Origin: Streptomyces sp. A0958
GTDB lineage: Bacteria > Actinomycetota > Actinomycetes > Streptomycetales > Streptomycetaceae
Assembly (NCBI RefSeq): GCF_004795035.1
Contig: NZ_SSBK01000028.1
Span: forward strand, 1-64,000
Direction: 5' to 3'
DNA: 64,000 nt
The notes beneath the pieces are model-generated. The model was not told where the DNA came from, ran no database searches, and saw only the letters and a program-made list of their open reading frames with translations. Of this stretch, positions 53,533 to 62,171 are shown one piece after another. The position numbers were made by a program, and so were the translations under genes. Every line of letters starts with the position of its first letter. Within the stretch, counting starts at the first letter, position 1.

Positions 53533-54489
53533 TCAGGCGGCGCGGCGGCGCCTGCGCCGGGCACGTACCCACAGCGCCGTGCCCCCGGCCAGCGCGGCCA
53601 CGAGCACGCTCGCGACCAGCCAGGGCAGCGCGAAGTAGGAGACGGAGGCGGAGTCGCGGGTGTCGCGGGCGGTCGCGGTGAGTTTGATCTCGCCCCACTC
53701 CAGCTGCGGCGCGCCCGCCCACTCCTCGGTGAGCCGGACCTCCTGGTGCGGCAGCAGCTCCGAGGGAACGCGCTTGAGGTCTCGGGCGAGCAGGGTGCGG
53801 CCGAAGATCCCCTCCGCCTTGAGGGCGACCTCGGGGTTGAGCGTGACGTTGCCCCGGTTGTGCAGGGTGTACGAGATGACGGCCCGGGACGTGCCGGTGC
53901 CCGGGATCAGGGGCTGGGTGTGCTCGACCTTCACGTCGTCCACGGAGAGCGCGGGCATCGTCGGGCCGTTGACCCGCAGGTAGATCCGGGCGCCGACGGC
54001 CTTCTGGATGCCCACGGCGACGGCGCCCGCGTCGGCCGGGTCGATGCGCTCGTCCAGGGCGACGAGGGCGCCGGGGTGGTCACCCGGTTCGGCGTCCTCG
54101 GGGACGCGGATGGTGACGGGCACGGTGACCGAGCCGTGCGGCTTCACGGTGACCCGGTCGCGGCCCGCCTTCGCCCAGGCGCCGACGGCACGCTGTTTCT
54201 CGGTGCGCGCGCGGACCGCGAAGCCGCCGTCGCGCGCGGTGTTGTAGGCGTCGGCCGCGTACAGCCGGAAGGTCAGGGGCGTGCCGGTCTTGTTGGTGAC
54301 GGTCACCTGGTCGGTGAGGGCGGCGCCGGGGTCGGCGGACAGGTAGAAGTACGGGCGCCCGCCCGCGTCGGCGGTGGCCGGGAAGACCGACCAGCTGCCG
54401 TTGTCGGCGGCGCCGGCGGCAGGGGCGCCGAGCAGGATCAGGGCCCCGGTCAGCAGGGCCGGCAGAAGGACGGACAGCTTGGAACGCAC
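53533..54489 (-). CDS. DUF916/WxL-interacting-type surface protein with C-terminal TM
   Basis: The 318-aa product has a Sec signal peptide (about 1-29, ending AGA-A). A domain like the WxL-interacting protein peptidoglycan-binding domain (DUF916) spans about 35-150: FYLSADPGAALTDQVTVTNKTG, LRLYAADAYNT-like strand, VTVPVTIRVPEDAEPGDHPG. A second beta-sandwich follows (about 160-265), then a TM (about 285-305) and an RRRRR tail. The upstream gene encodes a WxL-like protein, so the pair resembles Firmicute cell-surface complexes. GTG 54489 is chosen from the signal-peptide position. Confidence 0.72.
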   Translation of the reverse strand: MRSKLSVLLPALLTGALILLGAPAAGAADNGSWSVFPATADAGGRPYFYLSADPGAALTDQVTVTNKTGTPLTFRLYAADAYNTARDGGFAVRARTEKQRAVGAWAKAGRDRVTVKPHGSVTVPVTIRVPEDAEPGDHPGALVALDERIDPADAGAVAVGIQKAVGARIYLRVNGPTMPALSVDDVKVEHTQPLIPGTGTSRAVISYTLHNRGNVTLNPEVALKAEGIFGRTLLARDLKRVPSELLPHQEVRLTEEWAGAPQLEWGEIKLTATARDTRDSASVSYFALPWLVASVLVAALAGGTALWVRARRRRRRAA

Positions 54490-54584
54490 GGTGCGGGCCC
54501 CCAGGGTGCACGCTCGGGCGGGATGGGCCGGCCGGGTGCGCGCCCGGCCCACCGGTTGATCGGTGAGACACACCCGAGGGGTGC

Positions 54585-56027
54585 TCAGGTGAGGGTGAGG
54601 GTGAGCACCCCGGTGTACGCGCCGGGGGCGGAGAAGGCGGGTACGTCCAGCGACAGCCGGGCGTCCACGGTGAACTCGCCTCCGGTGAACGTGCCGTCCG
54701 GCGTGGAGGCCAGGGTGGCTCCCGCGCTGCCGACCGTTCCCTTCGACCCGGCCGCGCAGGTGCTGGGGCTGCCGGACTTGGTCGCGCAGGCCGGGTTCCA
54801 ACCGAGCGCCGAGGCGCCGATCGTGGCCCCGCCCGGACCCGTGAAGTCGGTGACCTTGCCGGTCAGGGACCAGCCCGCGGGCCCGCCGCGGAAGTCCTTG
54901 ACGGTCACCGTGTTCAGGGCGCCCGTGGAGGCGCCGCCCTGCCCGAAGTCGACCGCCGACAGGGCGACCGAGTCCCCGGCCTGGGCCATGGAGAGCGTGC
55001 CCGCCTTGACGGAGGAGGTCAGCCGCTGGCTGCCGTCCGGGATCTCGCCGCCGCCCTGGGTGACGGTGTATGCCCGCGGCCCGGCTCCCTTGGCGGCGTC
55101 CCAGCCGGTGCCCTCGTAGGCGACGACGCCGGTGGTGGCGGGGTCGTTGACGGTGAGCTGCCCGCTGAAGGAGCCCGAACCGTCCGCCTTGACCGTCGCG
55201 GTGTCGCCGGTCTGCGCGTCCCCGGCCCGGCCGGCGAGCGTGACGGAGGCGCCCGCGGTGAACTTCGACCCGGTCACGGTGACCGGGGCGCCTGCCTTGC
55301 CGGAGGCCGCGCCGAGCCGGATGGACCGTTCGTTGACCTGGCCGCCGCCATCGGTGGCGATGATCTTCTGGGAGACGGGGGCGGGCGGATCGGTGACCGT
55401 GCAGGGCGTGTCCAGCTCCATGATGTAGCTGGTGTGGATGTTGTAGTCGCCGGGCGAGAGGGTGATCTCGCCGGGAGCGGTGACCGTGAAGGCGCCGGTC
55501 ATCGAGAACGACGGGAAGGCGCCCTTGCCGGGCACCGGGCCGTTCTTCTTCGGGCCCGTCACCGTGACGTCCTCGGACTGCGCACCCCCGACGGTGACCT
55601 TGCCGGTCGGCGTCATGATGTCGGCGGGCAGGGCGAGATCGACCGGGTTGCTCGCGGCCGGTTCGACGACGGTGTACGTCACCGTGACCGTGTCGCCCAC
55701 CTTCGGGGCGGCGTTGTCTACGGTGATCTGGGCCGAGGTCGTCCCGTCGATCGGCGGGATGCCGGCGATGGCGGGCGGGATGCAGTGGGTCGGGAAGTCC
55801 ACCGCGACCGAGGCCGTCGCCATGGCCTGCGCGGGCCCGGCGAGCAGCCCTCCCCCGGCGACGACGAGCGCCCCGGCGCCCAGCACGGCGGCCCAGCGCC
55901 GGCCGCGGCGGCGGACCGCCCGGCCGCCGGACCACCGGGCATCGGACCACCGGGCACCGGACCTTCGCTCGCCGGTTCTTCGGATGCCGGTTCTTCGGAT
56001 GTCGATACGTCGACTGGCTGGACGCAT
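54585..56027 (-). CDS. Secreted WxL-like cell-surface protein
   Basis: The 480-aa product has an Arg-rich N-terminus (RRTGIRRTGERRSG, encoded by near-repeats), a signal peptide (about 42-68, ending AQA) and Ig-like beta domains (about 75-190 and 215-290). Its C-terminal domain of about 160 residues contains SLTGKVTDF, TIGASALGW and a final GAYTGVLTLTLT. That end resembles the WxL cell-wall-binding domain, although the strict Trp-x-Leu motifs are modified. It has two Cys pairs. It is paired with the DUF916-like gene downstream (95-nt gap). The role is unknown; surface display or adhesion is inferred. Confidence 0.65.
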   Translation of the reverse strand: MRPASRRIDIRRTGIRRTGERRSGARWSDARWSGGRAVRRRGRRWAAVLGAGALVVAGGGLLAGPAQAMATASVAVDFPTHCIPPAIAGIPPIDGTTSAQITVDNAAPKVGDTVTVTYTVVEPAASNPVDLALPADIMTPTGKVTVGGAQSEDVTVTGPKKNGPVPGKGAFPSFSMTGAFTVTAPGEITLSPGDYNIHTSYIMELDTPCTVTDPPAPVSQKIIATDGGGQVNERSIRLGAASGKAGAPVTVTGSKFTAGASVTLAGRAGDAQTGDTATVKADGSGSFSGQLTVNDPATTGVVAYEGTGWDAAKGAGPRAYTVTQGGGEIPDGSQRLTSSVKAGTLSMAQAGDSVALSAVDFGQGGASTGALNTVTVKDFRGGPAGWSLTGKVTDFTGPGGATIGASALGWNPACATKSGSPSTCAAGSKGTVGSAGATLASTPDGTFTGGEFTVDARLSLDVPAFSAPGAYTGVLTLTLT

Positions 56028-56220
56028 GAAGCCCCCTCCCGCGGAATCCGGCGCGACGGCTCATCCGCGCCGGGCAGGGGGCCATTGATGGCTCCGGCCG
56101 AAAAGAAGTCAATGCAATCCGGCCGCGCCGACTGATGGGCCATCAGATGGTGTCAAGATCCGCTCGCACGGACGCCCCGCATCCCACGTGCGGGATGGGG
56201 GGCGTCCGTGCGTACGGAGG

Positions 56221-56574
56221 TCAGCCGGCCGTGACGCTGAGCCGCAGCTGCCCGTCCGGCCCGGCGAGCAGCACGGGCGTGTCGGCGCCGCCCAGGTCCC
56301 GTACGGCGGCCCGGTCCTCGTCCGAGGGGGCCTCGGCCTCGGAGACGACCGCGGCGGCCTCCAGGGACGTCGCCCCGCTGGCCACCGCCATCGCGACGGC
56401 CGTCCGCAGCGCGCTGAGCTTCAGCGACTCCAGCTCGACGGTCCCCGCCACATACGTACGTCCGGTCTCGTCCCGCACGGCCGCACCTTCCGGCACACCG
56501 TTGCGGGCGCGGGCGCTGCGCGCCAGGGTGACGATCTTGCGGTCCTCGGCGCCGAGGTCGGTGCTCTCAGTCAT
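56221..56574 (-). CDS. Cytidine deaminase-like protein lacking zinc ligands
   Basis: The 117-aa product has the small cytidine-deaminase fold pattern (ARARNGVPEGAAVRDETGRTYVAGTVE; LKLSALRTAVAMAVASGA) and occupies the place between era and the CNNM gene where actinobacteria, including mycobacteria, carry such a gene. The active-site C[HA]E and PCxxC motifs of true deaminases are absent, so catalysis is unlikely and another role (possibly nucleotide or RNA binding) is more plausible. ATG 56574 is 6 nt after TATGCT with no Shine-Dalgarno. Confidence 0.7.
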   Translation of the reverse strand: MTESTDLGAEDRKIVTLARSARARNGVPEGAAVRDETGRTYVAGTVELESLKLSALRTAVAMAVASGATSLEAAAVVSEAEAPSDEDRAAVRDLGGADTPVLLAGPDGQLRLSVTAG

Positions 56575-56662
56575 GTGCCGAGCATACGAAGCCCGGCGCG
56601 GCCCCGGGCAAGCGGGAGCCCGGCCGGCGGGATTTCCGGAACACGCCCTACGACAACAGGCC

Positions 56663-57016
56663 CTACGGCCGGTCCAGCCGCAGCCGCTCCGCCTTCGGCA
56701 GGCCGGCCACCACCAGGTCGTAGCTGTCCTCGATCAGCTCGCGCAGCTTCGCGTCGGGCAGGCCGGACACCGTGACGGTGTTCCAGTGCCGCTTGTTCAT
56801 GTGCCACCCGGGCGCCACCGCCTCGTACTCCTCGCGGAGCCGCACGGCCTCGTCGGGGTCGCACTTGAGGTTCACCGTCAGCGGCCGTGCGTCCAGCGCG
56901 CTCAGCGCGAACATCTTGCCGAGCACCTTGAAGACGGACGTCTCCGGGCCGAACGGGAACTCCTCGACGCTCTCGTTGAAGTCCAGGCAGAAGGCCCTGA
57001 GCCGCTGCGGTGTCAC
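56663..57016 (-). CDS. MmcQ/YjbR family protein
   Basis: The 117-aa protein has the MmcQ/YjbR pattern: an N-terminal LRAFCLDFNESVEEFPFGPET, VFKVLGKMFAL, LTVNLKCDPDEAVRLREEY and GWHMNKRHWNTVTVSG. The fold is CyaY-like. Despite the family name, DNA binding is not established. The start overlaps the stop of the CNNM gene by 4 nt (ATGA), so it is the terminal gene of the phoH-ybeY-CNNM operon. Confidence 0.88.
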   Translation of the reverse strand: MTPQRLRAFCLDFNESVEEFPFGPETSVFKVLGKMFALSALDARPLTVNLKCDPDEAVRLREEYEAVAPGWHMNKRHWNTVTVSGLPDAKLRELIEDSYDLVVAGLPKAERLRLDRP

Positions 57017-58305
57017 TCCGGGGTCCCCTCCTCGGGAGCCACCGGCTCCACCAGCACCGTGACGATCTTGTTCCGGCGGCCCGCCGGGGACTCGGCGGTC
57101 AGCCGCAGCCGCCGCCCGTCGGGGAGTTCGACCTCCGAGGACGCGCCGGCGATCGGAACCCGCCCCAGCGCCTTGGCCAGGAGTCCGCCGACCGTCTCCA
57201 CGTCCTCGTCGTCGTACTCGTCGAGCCCGAACAGGTCGCCGAGGTCGCCGATGTCGAGCCGGGCGGTCACCCGGAAGCAGCCGTTCTCCAGCGCCTGGAC
57301 GGGCGGCAGTTCGCGGTCGTACTCGTCGGTGATCTCGCCGACGATCTCCTCCAGGATGTCCTCGATGGTGACGACGCCCGCCGTGCCGCCGTACTCGTCG
57401 ATGACGACGGCGACGTGGCTGCGCTCCTGCTGCATCTCGCGCAGCAGGTCACCGGCGTTCTTCGTGTCGGGCACGAACGTCGCCGGGCGCATCGCCGTGG
57501 AGACCGGATCGGCCTCCGACTCCCGGTTGATGTGCGTCTTGCGGACCAGGTCCTTGAGATAGACCATCCCGACGATGTCGTCCTCGTTCTCGCCGGTGAC
57601 CGGAATCCGCGAGAAACCGGACCGCAGCGCGAGGGTGAGCGCCTGGCGGATCGTCTTGTAGCGCTCGATGCAGACGAGGTCGGTGCGCGGCACCATCACC
57701 TCGCGCACGAGCGTGTCGCCGAGCTCGAAGACGGAGTGCACCATGCGGCGCTCCTCGTCCTCGATCAGCGACTCCTGCTCGGCGAGGTCCACCATGGCCC
57801 GCAGCTCGGCCTCACTGGCGAACGGGCCCTTGCGGAACCCCTTGCCGGGGGTCAGGGCGTTGCCGATGAGGATCAGCAGCTGCGGCACGGGGCCCATGAC
57901 CCTGGCGAGCGGCAGCAGGACGTACGACGCGGCGGTGGCCGTGTTCAGCGGGTGCTGGCGGCCGATGGTGCGCGGCGAGACGCCGATCGCGACGTAGGAG
58001 ACGAGGACCATCACGCCGATGGCGACGGCCAGCGCCACCCAGGTCTCCGGGAACTCCTTCAGGCAGGCGTACGTGACGAGCACCCCGGCGGCCATCTCGC
58101 AGGCGACCCGCACCAGCAGGGCCACGTTGAGGTAGCGCGTCGGATCGGCCGCGACCTGTTCCAGCTTGCCGCTGCCTCGCCGGCCCGAGCGGACCGCCTC
58201 GGCGGCCCGGAAGCTGGACGTACGGGCGATACCGGCCTCGGCGCAGGCCGCCAGCCAGCCGACGACGACCAGCAGGACCACGCCGAGGATCAGGGGCAGG
58301 CTCAC
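57013..58305 (-). CDS. CNNM/CorC-type membrane protein with CBS domains
   Basis: The 430-aa product has an N-terminal DUF21/CNNM membrane domain (three or four TMs within about 1-150), a CBS pair (about 200-330: VMVPRTDLVCIERYKTIRQAL, VVIDEYGGTAGVVTIEDILEEIVGEI) and the C-terminal CorC_HlyC domain. Homologues act in Mg2+ homeostasis or transport; the old name hemolysin is misleading. It overlaps ybeY by 4 nt upstream and the MmcQ gene by 4 nt downstream. Confidence 0.93.
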   Translation of the reverse strand: MSLPLILGVVLLVVVGWLAACAEAGIARTSSFRAAEAVRSGRRGSGKLEQVAADPTRYLNVALLVRVACEMAAGVLVTYACLKEFPETWVALAVAIGVMVLVSYVAIGVSPRTIGRQHPLNTATAASYVLLPLARVMGPVPQLLILIGNALTPGKGFRKGPFASEAELRAMVDLAEQESLIEDEERRMVHSVFELGDTLVREVMVPRTDLVCIERYKTIRQALTLALRSGFSRIPVTGENEDDIVGMVYLKDLVRKTHINRESEADPVSTAMRPATFVPDTKNAGDLLREMQQERSHVAVVIDEYGGTAGVVTIEDILEEIVGEITDEYDRELPPVQALENGCFRVTARLDIGDLGDLFGLDEYDDEDVETVGGLLAKALGRVPIAGASSEVELPDGRRLRLTAESPAGRRNKIVTVLVEPVAPEEGTPE

Positions 58306-58799
58306 GAGACGGTCGGGGCGGGGGACGGGCCGGTCAGCCCGTGCTCACCGCGCCAGCCGTCCACGATGGCCGCCTGGAGACCGAACATCTCGGCCTTCTC
58401 GTCCGGCTCCTCGTGGTCGTAGCCCAGCAGGTGCAGCACCCCGTGGACGGTGAGGAGCTGAAGCTCCTCGTCCATGGAGTGCTGCGTCTCGGCTTCCTCG
58501 CCCTGCCTCTTGGCGACCTCGGGGCAGAGCACGATGTCACCGAGGAGCCCCTGCGGGGGCTCGTCGTCGTCCTTGGCCGGCGGACGCAGTTCGTCCATCG
58601 GGAAGGACATGACATCGGTCGGGCCCGGCAGGTCCATCCACTGGATGTGCAGCTGCTCCATCGCGGCGCTGTCCACCACGATCACCGAGAGCTCGGAGAG
58701 CGGGTGAATCCGCATGCGCGCGAGCGCGTAGCGGGCGATGTCGAGGATCGCCTGCTCGTCGACCTCGGTTCCGGACTCGTTGTTGACGTCGATCGACAT
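58302..58799 (-). CDS. ybeY: Endoribonuclease YbeY
   Basis: The 165-aa metal-dependent endoribonuclease functions in 16S rRNA 3' maturation and ribosome quality control. The zinc motif HGVLHLLGYDH gives His119, His123 and His129. The conserved TDVMSFPMDE and LLGDIVLCPEVA are present. It starts 9 nt after the phoH stop codon and ends overlapping the CNNM gene, so it is translated as part of the operon. Confidence 0.96.
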   Translation of the reverse strand: MSIDVNNESGTEVDEQAILDIARYALARMRIHPLSELSVIVVDSAAMEQLHIQWMDLPGPTDVMSFPMDELRPPAKDDDEPPQGLLGDIVLCPEVAKRQGEEAETQHSMDEELQLLTVHGVLHLLGYDHEEPDEKAEMFGLQAAIVDGWRGEHGLTGPSPAPTVS

Positions 58800-58808
58800 G
58801 GTGCGCTG

Positions 58809-60938
58809 CTACTGCTTCCCGTTGTGGCGGCCCCGGCTCTTGCCGCCGCTGCCGTCCTGGTCGCCCTTGCTGTCGTACTTCTCGTACGCGTCGACGATAC
58901 GGCCGACCAGCTTGTGCCGGACGACATCCTGGGAGGTGAGCCGGGAGAAGTGCACGTCGTCGATGCCCTCCAGGATGTCCTGCACCTGGCGCAGACCGCT
59001 CTTGGTCCCGGTCGGCAGGTCGACCTGGGTGACGTCACCGGTGACGACGATCTTCGAGTCGAAGCCGAGCCGGGTCAGGAACATCTTCATCTGCTCGGCG
59101 CTGGTGTTCTGCGCCTCGTCCAGGATGATGAAGGCGTCGTTGAGGGTGTTGTGCGTCAGCAGGTGGCCCTGGGTGACGTACAGCGAGTCCTCGGCTGCGA
59201 CCTGGATGCACACGGCTTCCTCTCGGCCCGCCGGTTCGATGCTGTCGATGAAACGCGTCGGACGACCGCCGCCGCCTGCCGCCCGGTACTTCTCTGCCTT
59301 TCGGGCAAGGCGGAAAGGTTCGATGCCCTCGGGAAGACGGATGTCGACGACGTGCGCGTCGTAGCGGTGCTGGGCCTCGCGCCCCTTCGCCACCCCCGGT
59401 GCACGGCCTTCAGCGGCCCTGTGCCGTGTGTACGCGACGCCACCGAGTGACTGCACGAGGGCGATCACGTCATCGCGCAGCATGATCGATGCCGTCGTGT
59501 ACTGGACGCGACAAGTGCGGTCCGTTCGGGTGACCGGGCCTCCGTCCGCGTCGAGCAGTCCTTGAAGGACCGCGAGACGGACGTCGGCGGAGTTGAAGAG
59601 GTACGCGTCCGGCACGAACCTGGAGTGGGAACGCGTGCCCACCAGGTCGAGTTCACGCAGCGCACGAGTGACCGCGTCCTCCAGCGTGACCACGTCGCCC
59701 GGAGCCTTCACCCGGTTCAGGACATGGTCGACCCCGCCCTTGTGGCGTACGGAAACGCCTGGGAGCGAGCCTTCCAGTGCCTCGGCCAGTTCAGCGTCCT
59801 CGGTGGCGAACGATGGGGTCGTCGCGCCGGTCAGGCAGCCGTCCCCCAGCAACAGCCCCAACGCATACGCGTCCATCGGGACCTCACGCTCGGGGAAGCT
59901 GACCGGCGCGGTGAGCATCGGCAGTTCGTAACGGCGCGCATGTGCCGCGCGGACGTTGCCGATCATCTCCTTGGTCTCCAGGACCCTCCACGGCTCGTCC
60001 CTGCGCTTGTCCGACGCCGTCCGAACGGTCCACAGGTGGTCACCGCAACACAGGGTCCAGGACCCGTCCTGAGCGCTGACACGGTAGATGTCCTTCTCGC
60101 CCTGCGGATAGACGCCGAGCACGGGCGTGGGCGCGCCATCGGAGCCGATGACCAAGTCGCCCACCTCAAGAGCGCCGATGGGGCGCCAGCCGTCCGGCGT
60201 CAGCACATTGGTGAAGACCGGCTGGGCGCGGCCGCGCATGTACGCCAGGGGTGCGACCTCGATCGTGCCCGCCGCCATCAGGCGCGGGATCGAGTCGGGG
60301 TCGAGCATGTCGTGCAGGGCGTCGTAGAGCGGGCGCAGATACGGGTCGATCTTGTCGAAGAGCGTGCCCGGCAGGAAGCCGAGCCGTTCGCCCGCCTCGA
60401 CGGCCGGGCGGGTCAGGATGATCCGGCTGACCTGCTTGGACTGCAGGGCCTGGACCGCCTTGGCCATGGCGAGGTAGGTCTTGCCGGTACCGGCGGGGCC
60501 GATGCCGAAGACGATCGTGTGCTGGTCGATCGCGTCGACGTACCGCTTCTGGTTGAGCGTCTTGGGGCGGATCGTGCGGCCGCGGCTGGAGAGGATGTTC
60601 TGCGTGAGCACCTCGGCCGGGGTCTCGGTGCCGTCCGCCTGGCCGTTGTCGCTGGCCTTGAGCATCGCGATCGACCGTTCCACAGCGTCCTCCGTCATCG
60701 GCTGACCGGTGCGGAGCACCAGCACCATCTCGTCGAACAGGCGCTGGATCAGGGCGATGTCCGCCGCGTCGCCCGTCGCGGTTATGTCATTGCCCCGGAC
60801 GTGGATGTCGGCCGCCGGGAACGCCGCTTCGATCACGCGCAGCAGCGAGTCGCCCGCTCCCAGCAGCATCACCATGGGGTGAGCGGCCGGGATGCTGATG
60901 TGGGCACGCGCCTGCGGCTGTGTGGGTGACTGAGTCAT
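58809..60938 (-). CDS. phoH: PhoH-family ATPase precursor with an in-frame intein
   Basis: The 709-aa precursor comprises a 349-aa PhoH protein and a 360-aa intein. PhoH parts are an N-terminal KH-like region (about 15-110), Walker A GPAGTGKT (147-154), the LTRPAVEAGERLGFLPG segment, and Walker B IILDEAQNTSAEQMK immediately after the insertion. PhoH proteins are ATPases linked to RNA metabolism, often paired with YbeY as here. The intein separates YMRGR (to residue 237) from TLNDAF (598 on). ATG 60938 is chosen with GAGGG upstream; in-frame starts at 60962 and 61010 look poorer. Splicing should be required for a functional ATPase. Confidence 0.95.
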   Translation of the reverse strand: MTQSPTQPQARAHISIPAAHPMVMLLGAGDSLLRVIEAAFPAADIHVRGNDITATGDAADIALIQRLFDEMVLVLRTGQPMTEDAVERSIAMLKASDNGQADGTETPAEVLTQNILSSRGRTIRPKTLNQKRYVDAIDQHTIVFGIGPAGTGKTYLAMAKAVQALQSKQVSRIILTRPAVEAGERLGFLPGTLFDKIDPYLRPLYDALHDMLDPDSIPRLMAAGTIEVAPLAYMRGRAQPVFTNVLTPDGWRPIGALEVGDLVIGSDGAPTPVLGVYPQGEKDIYRVSAQDGSWTLCCGDHLWTVRTASDKRRDEPWRVLETKEMIGNVRAAHARRYELPMLTAPVSFPEREVPMDAYALGLLLGDGCLTGATTPSFATEDAELAEALEGSLPGVSVRHKGGVDHVLNRVKAPGDVVTLEDAVTRALRELDLVGTRSHSRFVPDAYLFNSADVRLAVLQGLLDADGGPVTRTDRTCRVQYTTASIMLRDDVIALVQSLGGVAYTRHRAAEGRAPGVAKGREAQHRYDAHVVDIRLPEGIEPFRLARKAEKYRAAGGGGRPTRFIDSIEPAGREEAVCIQVAAEDSLYVTQGHLLTHNTLNDAFIILDEAQNTSAEQMKMFLTRLGFDSKIVVTGDVTQVDLPTGTKSGLRQVQDILEGIDDVHFSRLTSQDVVRHKLVGRIVDAYEKYDSKGDQDGSGGKSRGRHNGKQ
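59148..60227 (-). mobile_element. Class 3-like intein with LAGLIDADG endonuclease in PhoH
   Basis: This 1080-bp in-frame insertion encodes 360 residues (238-597 of the precursor). It begins with Ala (AQPVFTNVLTPDGWRP) instead of Cys/Ser and ends LLTHN followed by Thr as the +1 extein residue. The class 3 triplet is present: Trp66 in CGDHLWTV (block B), Cys340 in AVCIQVAAEDSLYV (block F) and Thr358 before His359-Asn360 (block G). A central homing endonuclease has both motifs (ALGLLLGDG, Asp129; LQGLLDADG, Asp228). The ORF is intact, so splicing and homing may be active. Confidence 0.93.
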
Positions 60939-61064
60939 GGGCCGGCCCTCGGGCCTGCGCATACCTCCCGTTGCAGGGTTCTCGCTGCTCGAAAACCTCT
61001 TCTGCACCAAGCCTACGACTCCGCACGGACAACACCAGGGGTTTTCGCGGGCGGTACCCGCCGG

Positions 61065-62171
61065 CTACGGGCGGAATCCGATCGTGGGTACGGCCCGGCG
61101 CAGCGGCCAGGGGCGGGCGGCGGCCGGCAGCAGGTCCTGGAGGAAGGCGTACCGCTGGAGCGCCGCCGGGTCCTGGTCGGCGCAGGTGCGCACCCGCTGC
61201 CACCAGGCGGCGATCTCCGCCCAGCCGGGGGCCGACAGCGAGCCGCCGAACTCCTGGACCGAGAGGGCCGCGGTCAGCCCGGCGAAGGCGAGGCGGTCGG
61301 CGAGGGGCCAGCCGGCCAGCGTCCCGGTGACGAAGCCCGCCACGAAGACGTCGCCCGCTCCGGTCGGGTCCAGGGCCTCGACCTCGATGGCCGGCACCTC
61401 GGCGGCGGTGCCGGTGGCGGCGTCGACCGCGTACGCGCCCTCGGAGCCGAGGGTGACGACGGCGAGCGGTACGCGTTCGGCGAGGGCGTGCGCGGCGGCG
61501 CGGGGGCAGGTGGTACGGGTGTAGCGCATCGCCTCCTGCGCGTTGGGGAGGAAGGCGTGGCAGTGCTCCAGGCCGTTCAGGGCGTCCAGGTCCCAGCGCC
61601 CGGTGTCGTCCCAGCCGACGTCGCCGAAGATCAGGGCCCCCTGGCGGGCGGCGTCGGCGACCCAGGGCTCGGTGCGGCCGGGGACGAGCGAGGTGACGGC
61701 GGCCCGGGCCCTGGGCGGGCAGCGGGGGAAGGCGGGGGCCTCCGGGGAGGCGGTGGTGGGCAGGGCCGGGGCCTCGTGGCCGTGCGAGACCATCGTCCGC
61801 TCGCCCTCGTACGCCATCGAGACGGTCACCGGGGAGTGCCAGCCGCGGACCGTGTGCGACCTCGACAGGTCGATGCCCTCGCCCTGTTCGAGCGCGTCCC
61901 AGCAGTACTCGCCGTAGTGGTCGTCGCCGAACGCGGCGGCCAGGGAGGTGTGCAGGCCGAGGCGGGCCAGAGCGGTGGCCATGTTGGCGACCCCGCCGGG
62001 GCTGGAGCCCATGCCGCGCGCCCAGGACTCGGTACCGCGCACGGGGGCGCTGTCCAGGCCGGTGAAGATGATGTCGAGGAAGACCGTGCCGGTGAGGAAG
62101 ACGTCGCAGTCGGGGTCCTGCGGTGCGCGCAGCCCGTCCAGCGGGTCGAGGTCCGAAACGTCAGCGCTCAC
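61065..62171 (-). CDS. PfkB/ribokinase-family carbohydrate kinase
   Basis: The 368-aa kinase has an N-terminal substrate region (GTVFLDIIFTGLDSAP; SPGGVANMATALARLG, PfkB signature 1 type) and the C-terminal ATP/catalytic motif DPTGAGDVFVAGFVTG (catalytic Asp in GAGD). The sugar or nucleoside substrate is not evident. GTG 62171 has GGGGAG at suitable spacing. It diverges from the MFS gene, 347 bp away. Confidence 0.9.
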   Translation of the reverse strand: MSADVSDLDPLDGLRAPQDPDCDVFLTGTVFLDIIFTGLDSAPVRGTESWARGMGSSPGGVANMATALARLGLHTSLAAAFGDDHYGEYCWDALEQGEGIDLSRSHTVRGWHSPVTVSMAYEGERTMVSHGHEAPALPTTASPEAPAFPRCPPRARAAVTSLVPGRTEPWVADAARQGALIFGDVGWDDTGRWDLDALNGLEHCHAFLPNAQEAMRYTRTTCPRAAAHALAERVPLAVVTLGSEGAYAVDAATGTAAEVPAIEVEALDPTGAGDVFVAGFVTGTLAGWPLADRLAFAGLTAALSVQEFGGSLSAPGWAEIAAWWQRVRTCADQDPAALQRYAFLQDLLPAAARPWPLRRAVPTIGFRP

